A stretch of DNA of 64,000 nucleotides, from contig JAZGTN010000009.1 of the NCBI GenBank assembly GCA_037783415.1, positions 2,108,001 through 2,172,000 of the forward strand, written 5' to 3'. Source of the stretch: Leptasterias polaris. Lineage: Eukaryota; Echinodermata; Asteroidea; Forcipulatida; Asteriidae. The position numbers and the translations under genes were made by a program. The notes beneath the pieces are model-generated. The model made no database searches. It was not told where the DNA came from and saw only the letters and a program-made list of their open reading frames with translations. This document shows, in pieces, positions 1 to 10,281 of the stretch (the stretch's first letter is position 1; each line of letters starts with the position of its first letter).

Positions 1-86
1 CTTGTCACCATTTTCAGATGATGCACTGCGAAGATAGCCTCCCCTGGGCAAATTCTAGAGAGGGTGCATTGATTGTGAATTGCCAG

Positions 87-437
87 TATTGTACAGGATT
101 GGTTGAGCTGACAAAATAAAAGTTGCCGACAGTGTTCATGTTTTGTGTGATCCACCATCAACAATACATGAAATAACAAACCTGTGAAAATTTGCGCTTA
201 ATTCGTTGTGCAAGTCGGAAGAAAACAGTAAAAAACTATGCACGATTTTCAGCATGTAAAACACATTGTCCTTAAGTTATTGACTAAGTTTTCAGACAGT
301 TTTATCGAATATATTCATTTCAGAGGGAATTATTTCACACACAAAATGGTTCCAGTATGAACTTCATAATCAGCAAGCTTTCAGACTAAAGATACACAAT
401 GTTTTTTATGCTTGCAAATCCTGTACAATACCTTTAA
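87..437 (-). mobile_element. MITE family A, diverged copy
   Basis: Diverged copy of the ~360-bp family that is best preserved at 12172-12532 and 53977-54337. It keeps the motifs for 'tgtacaggattgg..gagctgacaaaa', 'catgttttgtgtga' and 'ataacaaacctgtgaaaat', and ends in cctttaag. It abuts the 3' end of the FDXACB1-like gene, so the transcript end may lie in it. Confidence 0.6.
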
Positions 438-452
438 GTCTAGCGTGTATTC

Positions 453-3400
453 TCATCGAGCCATCAGTCCCAACTCAAGCCTGATGAGTTCTAGAACTCC
501 TTGGTGGACAGTAGCGAGTTTCTCCTTACTCAAAGCCTGATTGCAGGATTGATACTCGATCCGGTAACATCTACTCACATCACCCCTCACCTCATCCCGA
601 TAAACATCTCTCAACATGACTCGGTGGACTAACAAACCAGTCGCATGACGGAGTACAGACATGAAACTTAGCTCATCAAAGTCACCCTCCGTTGCACACC
701 AGAAACTCACATCCCTAATGTACAATGGAGGGTGCCTACTCCTGGACTTGAATGGTACACAAGTAAACATCCCAGTGGGGTTAACAGAAGCCAAGTCGAT
801 TTCATTTAGGGGGTGTGCTCTTTTAAACTCCTCCCACATACGAGTGTCGGTTGACCACAGCAATCGAATGTCCTCAATATGCAAGAGATGCATAATGAGA
901 TGGTCTAAAAATAGAAGCATGATGTCATTGTTTGAAGCCCCTCTGCCGCACACACCCACGTTAGTCTGGTTTCCACAGCCGTCTGTGAGCTTTATGACAC
1001 TCAAATTACTGAGTCTTCCTTGCAAGCAAACAACGCATTGAGCAAGGTTACTCTTTTCTTCAGTCACTTGACTTGGCATCATCTTGCCAGAATGTTCGCT
1101 CTCACTGTGGTTTCTCTTCAGTGAGTTTCTTGAGTTTGCTGATGCGATACCAACTAGTGATCCACTGTTTACATCTGCTCTTGAAATATTCAGTTTTGAT
1201 GCATTGCCATGGAGACCCTGTAAAAGTTTAGAAACCGTCTTTTCCCAAGATGCATCATTTGCGGCCTGCGGTAAAGTGAGTAGCAACCGGTGCATGATGG
1301 GAAACGTTGTAGAAGATATGACACATCTGTGAAACTGTTTCCCAGTAAGAACACATCCCACACTAGCATACCTGTCAATCAAGGTGTCTATTATATCACA
1401 AAGGAGATGCGGTCTCAGAATGGTGGCTGGTGCAGAATTCTCAGCTTCATGAATATTCAATGATTTATGTAAAGCGTAGACTCCTGGACAGCTGTTGTTC
1501 AGTTTGCCATGGCAAACTGTGGCATATTCGTCTTCTTGAAGAGTCTTTATTTGAGGAAATATCGTCTGAATTGTTGAGGTTAAACTCGTCTTCAGGAGGT
1601 TGAGAGGATGGTTCTGGTCTGAGAGGATATTTCTGAGAAAGGAAATCAAGAAACATTTAGCTCAAGTATGAGCGATAAAGAATACCCAGGGCCCAATTTC
1701 ATAAATCTGCTTAAGCACACAAGAAGCAGCTAAGCACAGACAAATTTTGTTTTCCAGAATACGTTTACCAGCCAAAATACCATGTCACATGTGCCAACTG
1801 TCACTGGTATCCTGATTATCTTTACTTAGCAGAAAATAGTTAAGCAATGTTTTCTGCTTAAGCGGCTCTATGAAATTTGGTCCTGTTCTCAAAAGATTTC
1901 CGTGGGGGATTAATTTCAGACTTTCCAGAATAATTTTGTTTCTTCAAAATATATATACAAAATTATACATGGAAATTCATCCGCCCCAAACTCTGAAAAT
2001 TCTACAAACCCCTTGTGAACATCGTGATTGGCTCCATATGGACACCAACCTTTGGGTCATTGAGGGTTGTACAAATTGTGCCTGCAGAAAGTCCAGGCTC
2101 TGTGGCTGTTTTGTAAAACGATGTAATTGAGTAACATGGCCCGTGTATAACACTCTGGAGCTTGCCTCACCTTGTCATGAACGTCTTTAAGTCTCCTGGG
2201 CAGTGAAAGTCAACTGCTTGTCCATCTACGATTGCTGAAAATGTCTCAGTCCTCGAGTGATTATCTGAAATCTGTGGACTTTTCTCAAATATATGAGTGA
2301 TAGCTCCTTCAGTTAGAAAGCCCTTATCCTGACCTCTGTAAGACATGAGACAGGAATTAAGTGATGATTTTTATGGGTTAGGGTTTGCAGTATACCAAGG
2401 GCGTGCTTAGTGGTTTTTCTTGTTCCTAGTGTTTTCAGATGGAAAACATAAATATATCACACTGAAAATATATCGCACAATTAGGCCAAACAAAAAAAAG
2501 GTTCTGTTTCCGGTTTCCCGACCGACCCTAACTTTATGCCTCGACCCTAAACTTTTTATTCGGCTTGGAAAAAAAATTGAAAAAAAATGAAACAAAAATA
2601 AAATAAAATAAAACAAAAATGAAAAAATGAAGGTACCATGAACCAAATGTCAGACTTTGACCAAACTAATATGTTTTTAACAAATTGAACTAAAAAACCA
2701 GTGTTAGTGTTAGTTTCGGGCAAGTAGGGTGTTTACACACTCGCCAAACCTGGCAAAAAAAGGCCAAAAAAAAACTTTCCGACCTACCGACCCTATTTTA
2801 AAATGGCATGTAAACAGAACATTTTTTTTGTTTGGCCTTATGTACTCTAACCATTGGAATTTGATTTTTGTGGGTTAGGGTTTGCAGTAAACCAATGTCA
2901 TGGTGGCCCTGACCAGAAACAATTTTCTGATGTAAAACACTCCTTAATCCAGTGGTGGGCCCATTAATCATTGCTTATCACAGGGTCAGGCACTCAAATC
3001 TTATTTAAGTCCAAACAATTTGGTGTGGAGTAACAAAGGAGAAGAGGATATGGGAGGATTGAGGCCACACCCTGGTCAAACTGCCTAGCCTGTAAGGGTT
3101 AATGAACACTGTGTGACCGACAATTCTCCCAATAAAATGACATGGATATATTGGGAAGTATTTTATAACTATTTCTAAACTAAAATGTAATGAAGAGAAA
3201 ATGAACAGCTCACTTGTAGCCTGTAGCATTATATTCCTGGTACTCCCCTGCTCTGAATGGAACAGTCTGTGTCAAGATGAGGTCCCCATAAGTCGCCATG
3301 GCAACAATCTGCCATGAGTTCTGTGGTTCTCTTTGGGGGTTGTCTGCCGGGGTGCCTCCCTGGCCGTTACAAAGTGTCACCAAGATTTGACCAGCTGGAC

Positions 3401-5413
3401 TCAACTTCTGAGCACCACTGAAAACACAGAAAAGGGTCACATCATTATTGTCAAGGGGGGTTGTTATTGTTGTGAAGAGAACAAAAGTGCACGAAATCTC
3501 TGGGCCCAATAGAGTTGCATGCTTTACAGGGCGCCGTAAGCACAGAATTTTGCGGTAAGCAGAGCCATGAGATTTGGACACTGATCTCTAAATTGGCCCA
3601 AGCATGATAGTGATCAGGGGTCGATTTCACAAAGCACTAAGATTCATCTTAAGATGAGTTGACAGTATTACCATAGTGATTTGTATTGTGACATCACTCT
3701 TTGCTAAGCAACTGCGATGGATTTGCAGTTACGATCAATCTTAACTCTTTGTGAAATCGAGCCCAGGTGCACTTAAAATTACCTTTTGAAGAAACTTCTA
3801 AGTAGATCCCTGTTCTTGGCGATGTTTGCCTTTCCAGGAATGTGGGGAAAGTTGAAGATGATCCCTTGAAACTCCCTTCCCTCCAATAATGGACTGGTGT
3901 GAAGTTGAGTTGCATCTATACCAAAGAGACAAGTGACCCCTACAAAAAGCACAGAAAATAAAGAGTTAAATAAATTAAATTGTGGCCTTGCAATCAAATG
4001 ATTTGATTTATTAACCAAATGTTTACAAGTTTCCGCTATTGTACTTTAACCCTCTTGCTGTCTGACCATTCAATACCATTCACTGTGGTTTTGAATGATA
4101 GATAAGCTATGCCAGCCTTGCAATATGATACCATGAGGGAATGCATGTACACAGTACACAGTTAGTTCTGTGCACAGTTGTGCCACCATACACAACTTTG
4201 GCAGTTGAATGGTTTCAAATGGTTGGTCAACTCACTTGAAAATGTTGCGAACAGTAGGAGGGATAATTCCCATATAGAGCCTTCCTACTGTCTGACCATT
4301 CCATATCATCCACTGTGGTTTTGAATGATAGATGCACTATGCCAGCCTGCATTATGGTATCGTGTGGTGATTGCATCTACACAGTACACAGTCAACCCTC
4401 TTACTGTCTTTCCTTTCAATTCAATATCATCCATTGTGGTTTATAATTATATGAATGATGGATATTAATGTCAGCCTACAATGTGCTATATTATAACATT
4501 TATAAAGCGCCCTACATAATGATCACAGCCTTGAACAAGGCAAGTGTCATGTGGTGAAGACATTTAGTACAGTCACCAAGACCAGTAATTCTGTATTTTA
4601 ATACTATTTTTTACTTAAAGGTATTATACAGGATTGGTAGAGCTGACAAAACAGTCGCAAACAAAGTTCATGTTTTGTGTGAAATAACAAACCTGTGAAA
4701 ATTTCAAATCAATTGGTCATCGAGGTCACGAGAAAATAGTGAAAAAAGACATTATGTGTTTTCTGTTTTTCAAACATAGAGTTTATTATCACGCGCGATA
4801 AAAACTATTGTTTTACTCATTTCTCAGAAACGATAGCATATTAGGCAGAAATATTTTAAGGAACCCTTTCTACCATTACTTACTTCAAATCATGTAAGTT
4901 ATGTGTGAATCTGTGAATATTGTGTTTTTCGATCTTACCAATGGTGTACAGGGCCTTTAAGTCCATCTTTTGTTTTACTTTTCACAACAATTTTAGATTT
5001 CTGTGAATTATATTAAATACATTTTTATTCTTTTAAATGAGCAAGGTCTGGGAGGGCACATCTTTTTTGATGACAGGTTTTTTGACTTTTGCCTTTCCCT
5101 GGACGGCCGCTGCTCGTTATATCGTATTGTCCAAAGAATTAAAATAAACGATAAAATCAAATATCAAAATCACCACTGAAACTCATTTACACTTTGGCAC
5201 TGCAATGTACAACCTACCATTTTGTTTCAGAGCATCTATATTCTGACTGCCATTGTTTCTCTTTAAAACAGCTTCCTCTTTCTCATACGATGTTGCCGTG
5301 ATGCTGACATTCCGACCTCCGTCTGAGAGTTTCTGACTCAAAGATCTTGCAAAGGAGAAATTTCCCTCACCAAGGAGTAGGAGGGATGAACAGGAGATGG
5401 AGAGTCCGTTCAT
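453..5413 (-). CDS. FDXACB1: FDXACB1-like protein (BMT5-like methyltransferase domain plus FDX-ACB domain), complete, 5 exons
   Basis: Exons on the minus strand, in order: 5218-5413, 3783-3939, 3214-3417, 2171-2335, 453-1632. All junctions are GT-AG and the phases fit, giving 633 aa and a TGA stop at 455-453. The vertebrate FDXACB1 protein is about the same length. Residues 1 to about 210 form a DUF2431 (BMT5-like) Rossmann methyltransferase domain. The SAM-binding loop LLLLGEGNFSFA is in exon 1, FGIDATQL and IIFNFPHIPGK are in exon 2, and LVTLCNGQGGTPAD is in exon 3. The last 93 residues (about 541-633, from PPLYIRDVSFW to the end) are a ferredoxin-fold anticodon-binding domain like that at the C-terminus of mitochondrial PheRS. 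Yeast BMT5 makes m3U in 25S rRNA. What the animal fusion modifies is not shown by the sequence. The start ATG (5413-5411) is the first Met of the domain-bearing exon. No canonical poly(A) signal was seen below 453, where a repeat begins. Confidence 0.93.
1689..1884. mobile_element. MITE family B (GGGCCCAATTTCAT ends)
   Basis: Starts ccagggcccaatttcataaa and ends ctctatgaaatttggtcctg, an imperfect terminal inverted repeat. The inside carries many copies of gcttagcaga/tctgcttaag. It lies in intron 4 of the FDXACB1-like gene, just after the exon 5 acceptor. Related copies are at 13874-14020, 22215-22373 and 46150-46330. Confidence 0.65.
2484..2837. mobile_element. PIF/Harbinger-type MITE, TTA target duplication
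   Basis: 354 bp. Left end GGCCAAACAAAAAAAAGG, right end the inverse (ttttttttgtttggcc). TTA occurs on both sides (2481-2483 and 2838-2840), the 3-bp TWA signature of PIF/Harbinger elements. Both sub-terminal regions carry a 'ccgacc' cluster. No transposase ORF. It lies in an intron of the FDXACB1-like gene. Confidence 0.7.
3618..3764. mobile_element. Small foldback MITE (GGGTCGATTTCACAAAG ends)
   Basis: 147 bp with terminal inverted repeats gggtcgatttcacaaag / ctttgtgaaatcgagccc. Intronic. The ends resemble family B in sequence style (gggc..atttca). Confidence 0.65.
4050..4495. repeat. Three diverged copies of a ~115-bp direct repeat
   Basis: The string 'ctgtctgaccattc..atat/cc atc/t cactgtggttttgaatgatagat' recurs near 4060, 4290 and, more decayed, 4405. 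Each is followed by 'gccagcct' and a tgcat..acacagtacacagt segment. The copies are partly separated by unrelated sequence. Intronic, non-coding. Confidence 0.6.
4616..4970 (-). mobile_element. MITE family A, near full length
   Basis: About 355 bp, starting ttaaaggtattatacagg and ending gtgtacagggcctttaag, with terminal inverted repeats around TTAAAGG/CCTTTAA. Opposite orientation to the copies at 12172 and 53977. The family has no ORF. It carries a cgcgcgata motif in the middle. Confidence 0.7.
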
Positions 5414-5756
5414 CTTCCCTGATGAGTGGAGGTGTCTTACATGTAGTTTATTTCAATCATACTGCAAAATAATAATTGGTATGACTATGAAACAAAGGAT
5501 GCATTGTACTTACTCTGGTCCTTTCTCTATGGTTTACTTTAGTGAGCTTTTAATCACTGTAGCTCACAATCCTGAATTGCGAAACCTGTAATTTTGTAAC
5601 AAGGTTGCTTGCTAAGTGAACCAGAAACGCCAGGTTTAACCCCTATATATTCTTCAAAAATAAGTAAGTGTTTTGGGTTCTTTTTTACGTGCACTACCAA
5701 TTATTGTTGTAGGTGTGGGTGGGTCTGTTTCTAGACATTAGACTAGACCCTCAGCT

Positions 5757-6846
5757 CAGGGTCCGAATTTTACACTAGACTGCAGGCCCGAGGCGAGGCC
5801 AGTGATTTTCATTGCTTGTGGGTCAACTCGGTCCGAAGCCAACTCGGTCCGAGTCAACTCGGTCCGAAACCAACTCAGTCCGAAACCAACTCGGTCCGAA
5901 ACCAACTCGGTCCGAAACCAACTCGGTCCGAAACCAACTCGGTCCGAAATCAACTCGGAAACCAACTCGGTCCGAAGTCAACTCGGTCCGAAGTCAACTC
6001 GGTCCGAAGTCAACTCTATTAAACAATATTAAAACAGTACGAATTAAATAACTAAAAATATAATGTAGGACTAGGAACATCAAGGAAATTAATTTGTGTT
6101 TAAAAATAATATAAACAATAAAAGGCCTGCTCCGTGTTTACTTGAATCATAGAGATGCTTGAATCTACCTCCCCGCTCTCACCATACTCTGTTTCGGACC
6201 GAGTTGACTTCGGACCGAGTTGGCTTCGGACCGAGTTGGTTTCGGACCGAGTTGACTTCGGACCGAGTTGGTTTCGGACCGAGTTGGTTTCAGACCGAGT
6301 TGGTTTCAGACCGAGTTGGTTTCGGACCGAGTTGGTTTCGGACCGAGTTGGTTCGGACCGAGTTGGTTTCGGACCGAGTTGACCGGTACCCTTTTCATTA
6401 CTCTAGGCCAGTATTTCTTAGAGGAAACTCACGACTGGACAAGTCCGGCAGTCCAGTGTTTGACACTTGACAATGACAGTGACACTGTGCAAATAATCTT
6501 TAATACAAATTATCTTTAAACAAAATCTTTAAACAAATTATGTTCAAATGTTGAGTATCAAAATATAGTCGCAGTCTCCAATAGTTAAAACGTAGACAAT
6601 ATTGAAGCATGGAGGAAGGAAAGCTAGATACATTTTCTGATGAATGTTCAAAATAAATAAAAACATTTTTCATGTTAAACTTTGTAGAAAGTATGTTTAG
6701 TAAGTAAACCCTCATTATTAAGATTCTGCTGTCAAATAATAAAATAAGCTCTGGTCCGATAAAAAATATGAGCTGCAAAGTGCAAGCCTTGGCATGGCCT
6801 TGGGCTGCGGTGGTCTTGTGAAATTTTATATCAAAAATTTGAGCCC
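5757..6846. mobile_element. hAT-like element (CAGGGCTCGAATTTTACAC family) interrupted by a nested foldback element
   Basis: Left end 'cagggtccgaattttacactagac' and right end '..gtcttgtgaaattttatatcaaaaatttgagccccg' match the ends of the uninterrupted copy at 60176-60552. The right end is again present alone near 12665-12745. The middle is disrupted at 5806-6399 by a different element. No transposase ORF remains. Confidence 0.6.
5814..6391. mobile_element. Foldback element built of 16-bp repeats, 8-bp TSD
   Basis: 578 bp. The left arm (about 5820-6018) holds about 12 copies of the 16-bp unit aactcggtccgaaacc. The right arm (about 6193-6384) holds the same units inverted. They are separated by about 170 bp of AT-rich DNA. 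The 8-bp direct repeat ttttcatt flanks it (5806-5813 and 6392-6399), and the sequence on either side rejoins to match another repeat family. Several long ORFs run through both arms only because the 16-bp unit lacks stops; they are not genes. An 8-bp TSD fits hAT-type insertion. Confidence 0.8.
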
Positions 6847-7123
6847 CGCGCCTGCCTGGCCGGCTATCGTAAACAAAAAGTAAACATACAATCCATCCAA
6901 GACCATCCCATCTCGTCCCATCTCGTCCCATCCCGGCACGGTCACTGTCACTGTCGCTGTCTCGTTCCTTGATTTATGCTGTCAGTCACCAAAAAAACAA
7001 CAATCGTTTTTATTAGATAGAATTTAGAAATAATTATCACACTTCAACACGTGAAATCCTTCTCCCTGGTGAAATCATGTTGTTGTAACAGCGCCCTCTC
7101 TCTGCCGACCCGACACGTCTAAG
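6847..7123. other. Unannotated spacer with short cccatctcgt repeats
   Basis: At about 6900-6930 the string ccatcccatctcgtccc repeats a few times, followed by tgtcactgtcgctgtctc. Nothing gene-like seen. Confidence 0.4.
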
Positions 7124-7203
7124 TCTCGCGAGATTTACTCCAAAGTAACGTGTGAGATCAAGAAACACGGCCATGCGCCCTCTTTACCACAAAACCATTC
7201 AAG
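7124..7203 (+). promoter_or_regulatory. Candidate RPS19 promoter and non-coding TOP exon
   Basis: The palindrome TCTCGCGAGA at 7124-7133 is a known TSS-proximal motif of housekeeping promoters. About 50 bp downstream is a pyrimidine run (ccctcttta, 7178-7186) like a 5' TOP start. It is followed by a short exon-like stretch ending at 7203 with the donor AAG|GTAATA. RPS19 in vertebrates has a non-coding first exon and its second exon starts at the ATG, as seen here at 10282. The link across a 3.1-kb intron is inference. Confidence 0.4.
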
Positions 7204-7806
7204 GTAATAACCTCTTAAATTGGCTCTCAAAAAATCTCTAAAATACGTTGTTTAGATCTGTTTTGAAATGTTTTAATGTTTTTATATAGAGTATACGTAT
7301 ACTCAGGGTCATTATGAAGTCCATTTAGTATGTTAATAAAGGACAGAAATAGGAATATTTTTGTCGTAAAAAAATAGAAATGAGAATGCTTCAAATCGAG
7401 TTGAAACGTGCGGGACAACATGTTGATAATGAAGCCATTGAGTGTGTGAAGTCTAGTCGGCAGCCAGAATAATGGAGCAATCCGTTTTCTGTGGGTGCGA
7501 AATGAATGCAATAATCATAATTTTCAATTATTAACTACTTATTTGCTGAACAATTTTTACTCTGTACCCAGCATTTAGTAATTTACACCAGATTCTCTCC
7601 AACCAACATGTCCAAATTGAAATTAGTTTAGCCTTTAGTTAGTTTAGGACTTTAGTTTTATTTTATTTTATTAAATTTATTTTAAATCAAGGCAGCAGCG
7701 GTGGTGAGTGGACAGGATAGGCACTGGTATCCGGATAGCTTGTTTAGCAAACGTTAATTTCATAGAGACTGTTCTGGTTGGGCGACAAACATTACAAATT
7801 TTACAT

Positions 7807-8195
7807 TAAAAGGCACTGGACACATTTGGTAATTGTCAAAGACTCTCACTTGGTTTGGTGTATCCCAACATATGCATAAAATAACATACCTGTGCGTGGA
7901 AATTTGGGCTCAATTTGTCATCGAAGTTGCAAGAAAATAATGAAAGAAAAAACACCCTTGTTGCACAAAATTGTGTACTTTCAGATGCCTGAAAAAGGCT
8001 TCAGGCCTTGCCTGAAAGTTTTTCAGATTCAAATATTTTAGTGAGAAATTACCTCTTTCTCAAAAACTAAGTTACAGAGGGAGTCGTTTCTCAAAATGTT
8101 TTATACTATCAACAGCTCTCCATTGCTCGTTACCAAGTAAGTTTTTATGCTAATATATATGTTGAGTAATTACCAAACGTGTCCAGTGCCTTTAA
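7807..8195 (+). mobile_element. MITE family C (AAAGGCACTGGACAC ends)
   Basis: About 390 bp. Starts taaaaggcactggacac and ends gtgtccagtgcctttaa, terminal inverted repeats. Inner landmarks are 'caacatatgcataaaataac', 'cacccttgttgcacaaaat' and 'gttttatactatcaacag'. A near-identical copy is at 44598-45007, with decayed ones at 18820-19062 and 38806-39133. Confidence 0.75.
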
Positions 8196-8237
8196 ATAAT
8201 AATATTAATAAATATTTAGCCTGGTACTGCGCCAACG

Positions 8238-9133
8238 TAGACCCAGTGAGTAACTGGGGCGCTGTACTCCTTTTTTGAAATTTTGACATCGGTCGTATCT
8301 AGCGCCCCAGGAATGCGTTACATGCAAGTACAGCATTCCCTGATATCGCATCATTTTGAATACGGAAGCCACAAAAAATGCCTCAGAACGACAAAAATAC
8401 CCAACAAAATAGCTTTAAAAATGCCTACTGGCTTTTTGATATGTCTAAGATGCAACATCAGGTATTTAAATGTACTCACGATTTTGTTTTGTGCTGAAAT
8501 TTTATGTTTTTTGTCAAGTCGATCGGAGAAAATGGCGATCCTGCTCTCATCAGGACCGGGTCAACTATGATCTGCGACGCGTGACCCTCTAGTTTCATCG
8601 TTGCGATGCATTCTGGGTAGTAGATTTAATCAACGACTGTTTGCAGCGAGTGCACCATTCTTTCCCATCACAACACGCCCCATCGACGAATACATTGCCC
8701 ACACTGTGTGCACTCGCTGCAAACAGTCGTTGATTAAATCTACTACCCAGAATGCATCGCGACGATGAAACTGTGAGGGCTAGAGGGTCACGCGTCGCAG
8801 ATCATAGTTGACCCGGTCCTGATGAGAGCAGGATCGCCATTTTCTCTTATCGACTTGACAAAAAACGTAAAATTTCAGCACAAAACAAAATCGTGAGTAC
8901 ATTTAAATACCTGATGTTGCATCTTAGACATATCAAGAAGCCAGTAGGTGTTTTTAAAGCTATTTTGTTGGGTATTTTTGTCGTTCTGAGGCATTTTTTG
9001 TGGCTTCCGTATTCAAAATGATGCGATATCAGGGAATGCTGTGCTTGCATGTAACGCATTCCTGGGGCGCTAGATACGACCGATGATGTCAAAATTTCAA
9101 AAAAGGAGTACAGCGCCCCAGTTACTGGGTCTA
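8238..9133. mobile_element. MULE-like foldback element with 9-bp TSD
   Basis: 896-bp near-perfect palindrome: left arm 8238-8655, right arm 8708-9133, loop 52 bp. Ends are TAGACCCAGT / ACTGGGTCTA. The 9-bp direct repeat gcgccaacg flanks it at 8229-8237 and 9134-9142. Arms differ at about ten single positions plus small indels, including a 9-bp one near 8596. Very long inverted repeats plus a 9-bp TSD are the Mutator-like pattern. ORFs of 95 and 135 aa on opposite strands here are the same arm sequence read twice, not genes. If RPS19 starts near 7180, the element sits in its first intron. Confidence 0.85.
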
Positions 9134-9142
9134 GCGCCAACG

Positions 9143-10281
9143 TAGTACTGAGATGACAATCAGATTCAGACCATTTGTTAATGAAGTTATTTTCCTCAAA
9201 AGATATCCTTGGGGGCCACAAAAATAAATTTGAAAAAAGGTTTTTAATATCCATTGTCCAATTGAAATATGGGAATCAATTTATATTTTTAGAATACAAT
9301 AGAAGAAAAGTATTCTTAATTTGGGAATAAAAACAAAATTGTGAAAGTGGGACTTGATCCTCCTCGCACAATGAAAATAATGGTCCCCAACGTATCATGC
9401 AACGCTACACAATCGAGATAAGTGGTACTTTTCAACCAATTATTTTTAACGACATTCATGATTCAGTTATTAAACTTACTTAAATGTGTAACTGGCAAGT
9501 ACAATAAATGTTAGTTTTGCTGTACTTGAAGTACATGTAGTTGCTGTTACGATAATCAAAAACCCTCCATCCTCCCGACAGTCTCGGACAGGAGGGTTAC
9601 GAGACTACTTAATGTACAATATATTTGTATTTGCAATTTCGACCAATTTTGCCAGACTAGTCACCAGATTTGTCAAATTTGTACCATTTAAAAAAATCAT
9701 GACACACATTCTAAGAACACAGATTTGATCACACTCAAAACATCTTTGAGAAATTATTTTGAAAAAAGAAAACAAAAAACATTACCAGAGACTGAGCGAA
9801 ATGCTCATGAAGCGTAGACAGACAACGGTTGAGGTTTTAAACCCTGAATTCCAAGCAATATCTCCACCAACCAGCGTAAACCAAAGAAAAACAGACTGGG
9901 TGGAGCTTCGGGTGGAGCTTCGGCTGTAGCTTGCTAACTGCTATTCTCGCTTTCTGTATGTACATTGTATGCACACATGTACACACTGTACACGTTGGTA
10001 TTTAATGTACATGTACATATTTAGCCGAGCCCCTAGACAAGCACACCCGTGCAGTGACTCCGCAAGCGGGACTCTATTTGAGGTTTGACTGATGATCATC
10101 TGACCTTGACCTTGTAACATAGAGATGAGCTTGGGTGAACATTATGCGCAACATGTTTCCCGCAAAATATTAAAAGATTGAGGTAGCATTCTTGTTTGCT
10201 TTCCAGCTCTTCAAATTTTGAAAACTGATGCAAATATATGTGAAATTCCTATGCATTGGTATGGTTTTACCGTTATTTTAG
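9143..10281. other. Spacer or RPS19 intron 1 without recognised features
   Basis: AT-rich and non-coding. Short hairpins only, such as aaccctcc..ggagggtt near 9560-9598. A second, weaker possibility for the RPS19 leader is near 9940-9960 (ctcgctttct|gtatgt). Confidence 0.4.

Noticed and set aside
5756..6519. Six overlapping ORFs of 68-103 aa with repeated NQLGPKPTRSET or WFRTELVSDRVG peptides
   Set aside because: They arise in several frames from the stop-free 16-bp tandem unit of the foldback element.
8283..9254. ORFs of 95 and 135 aa with nearly the same protein on opposite strands
   Set aside because: They are the two arms of one palindrome; no coding signature or splice context.
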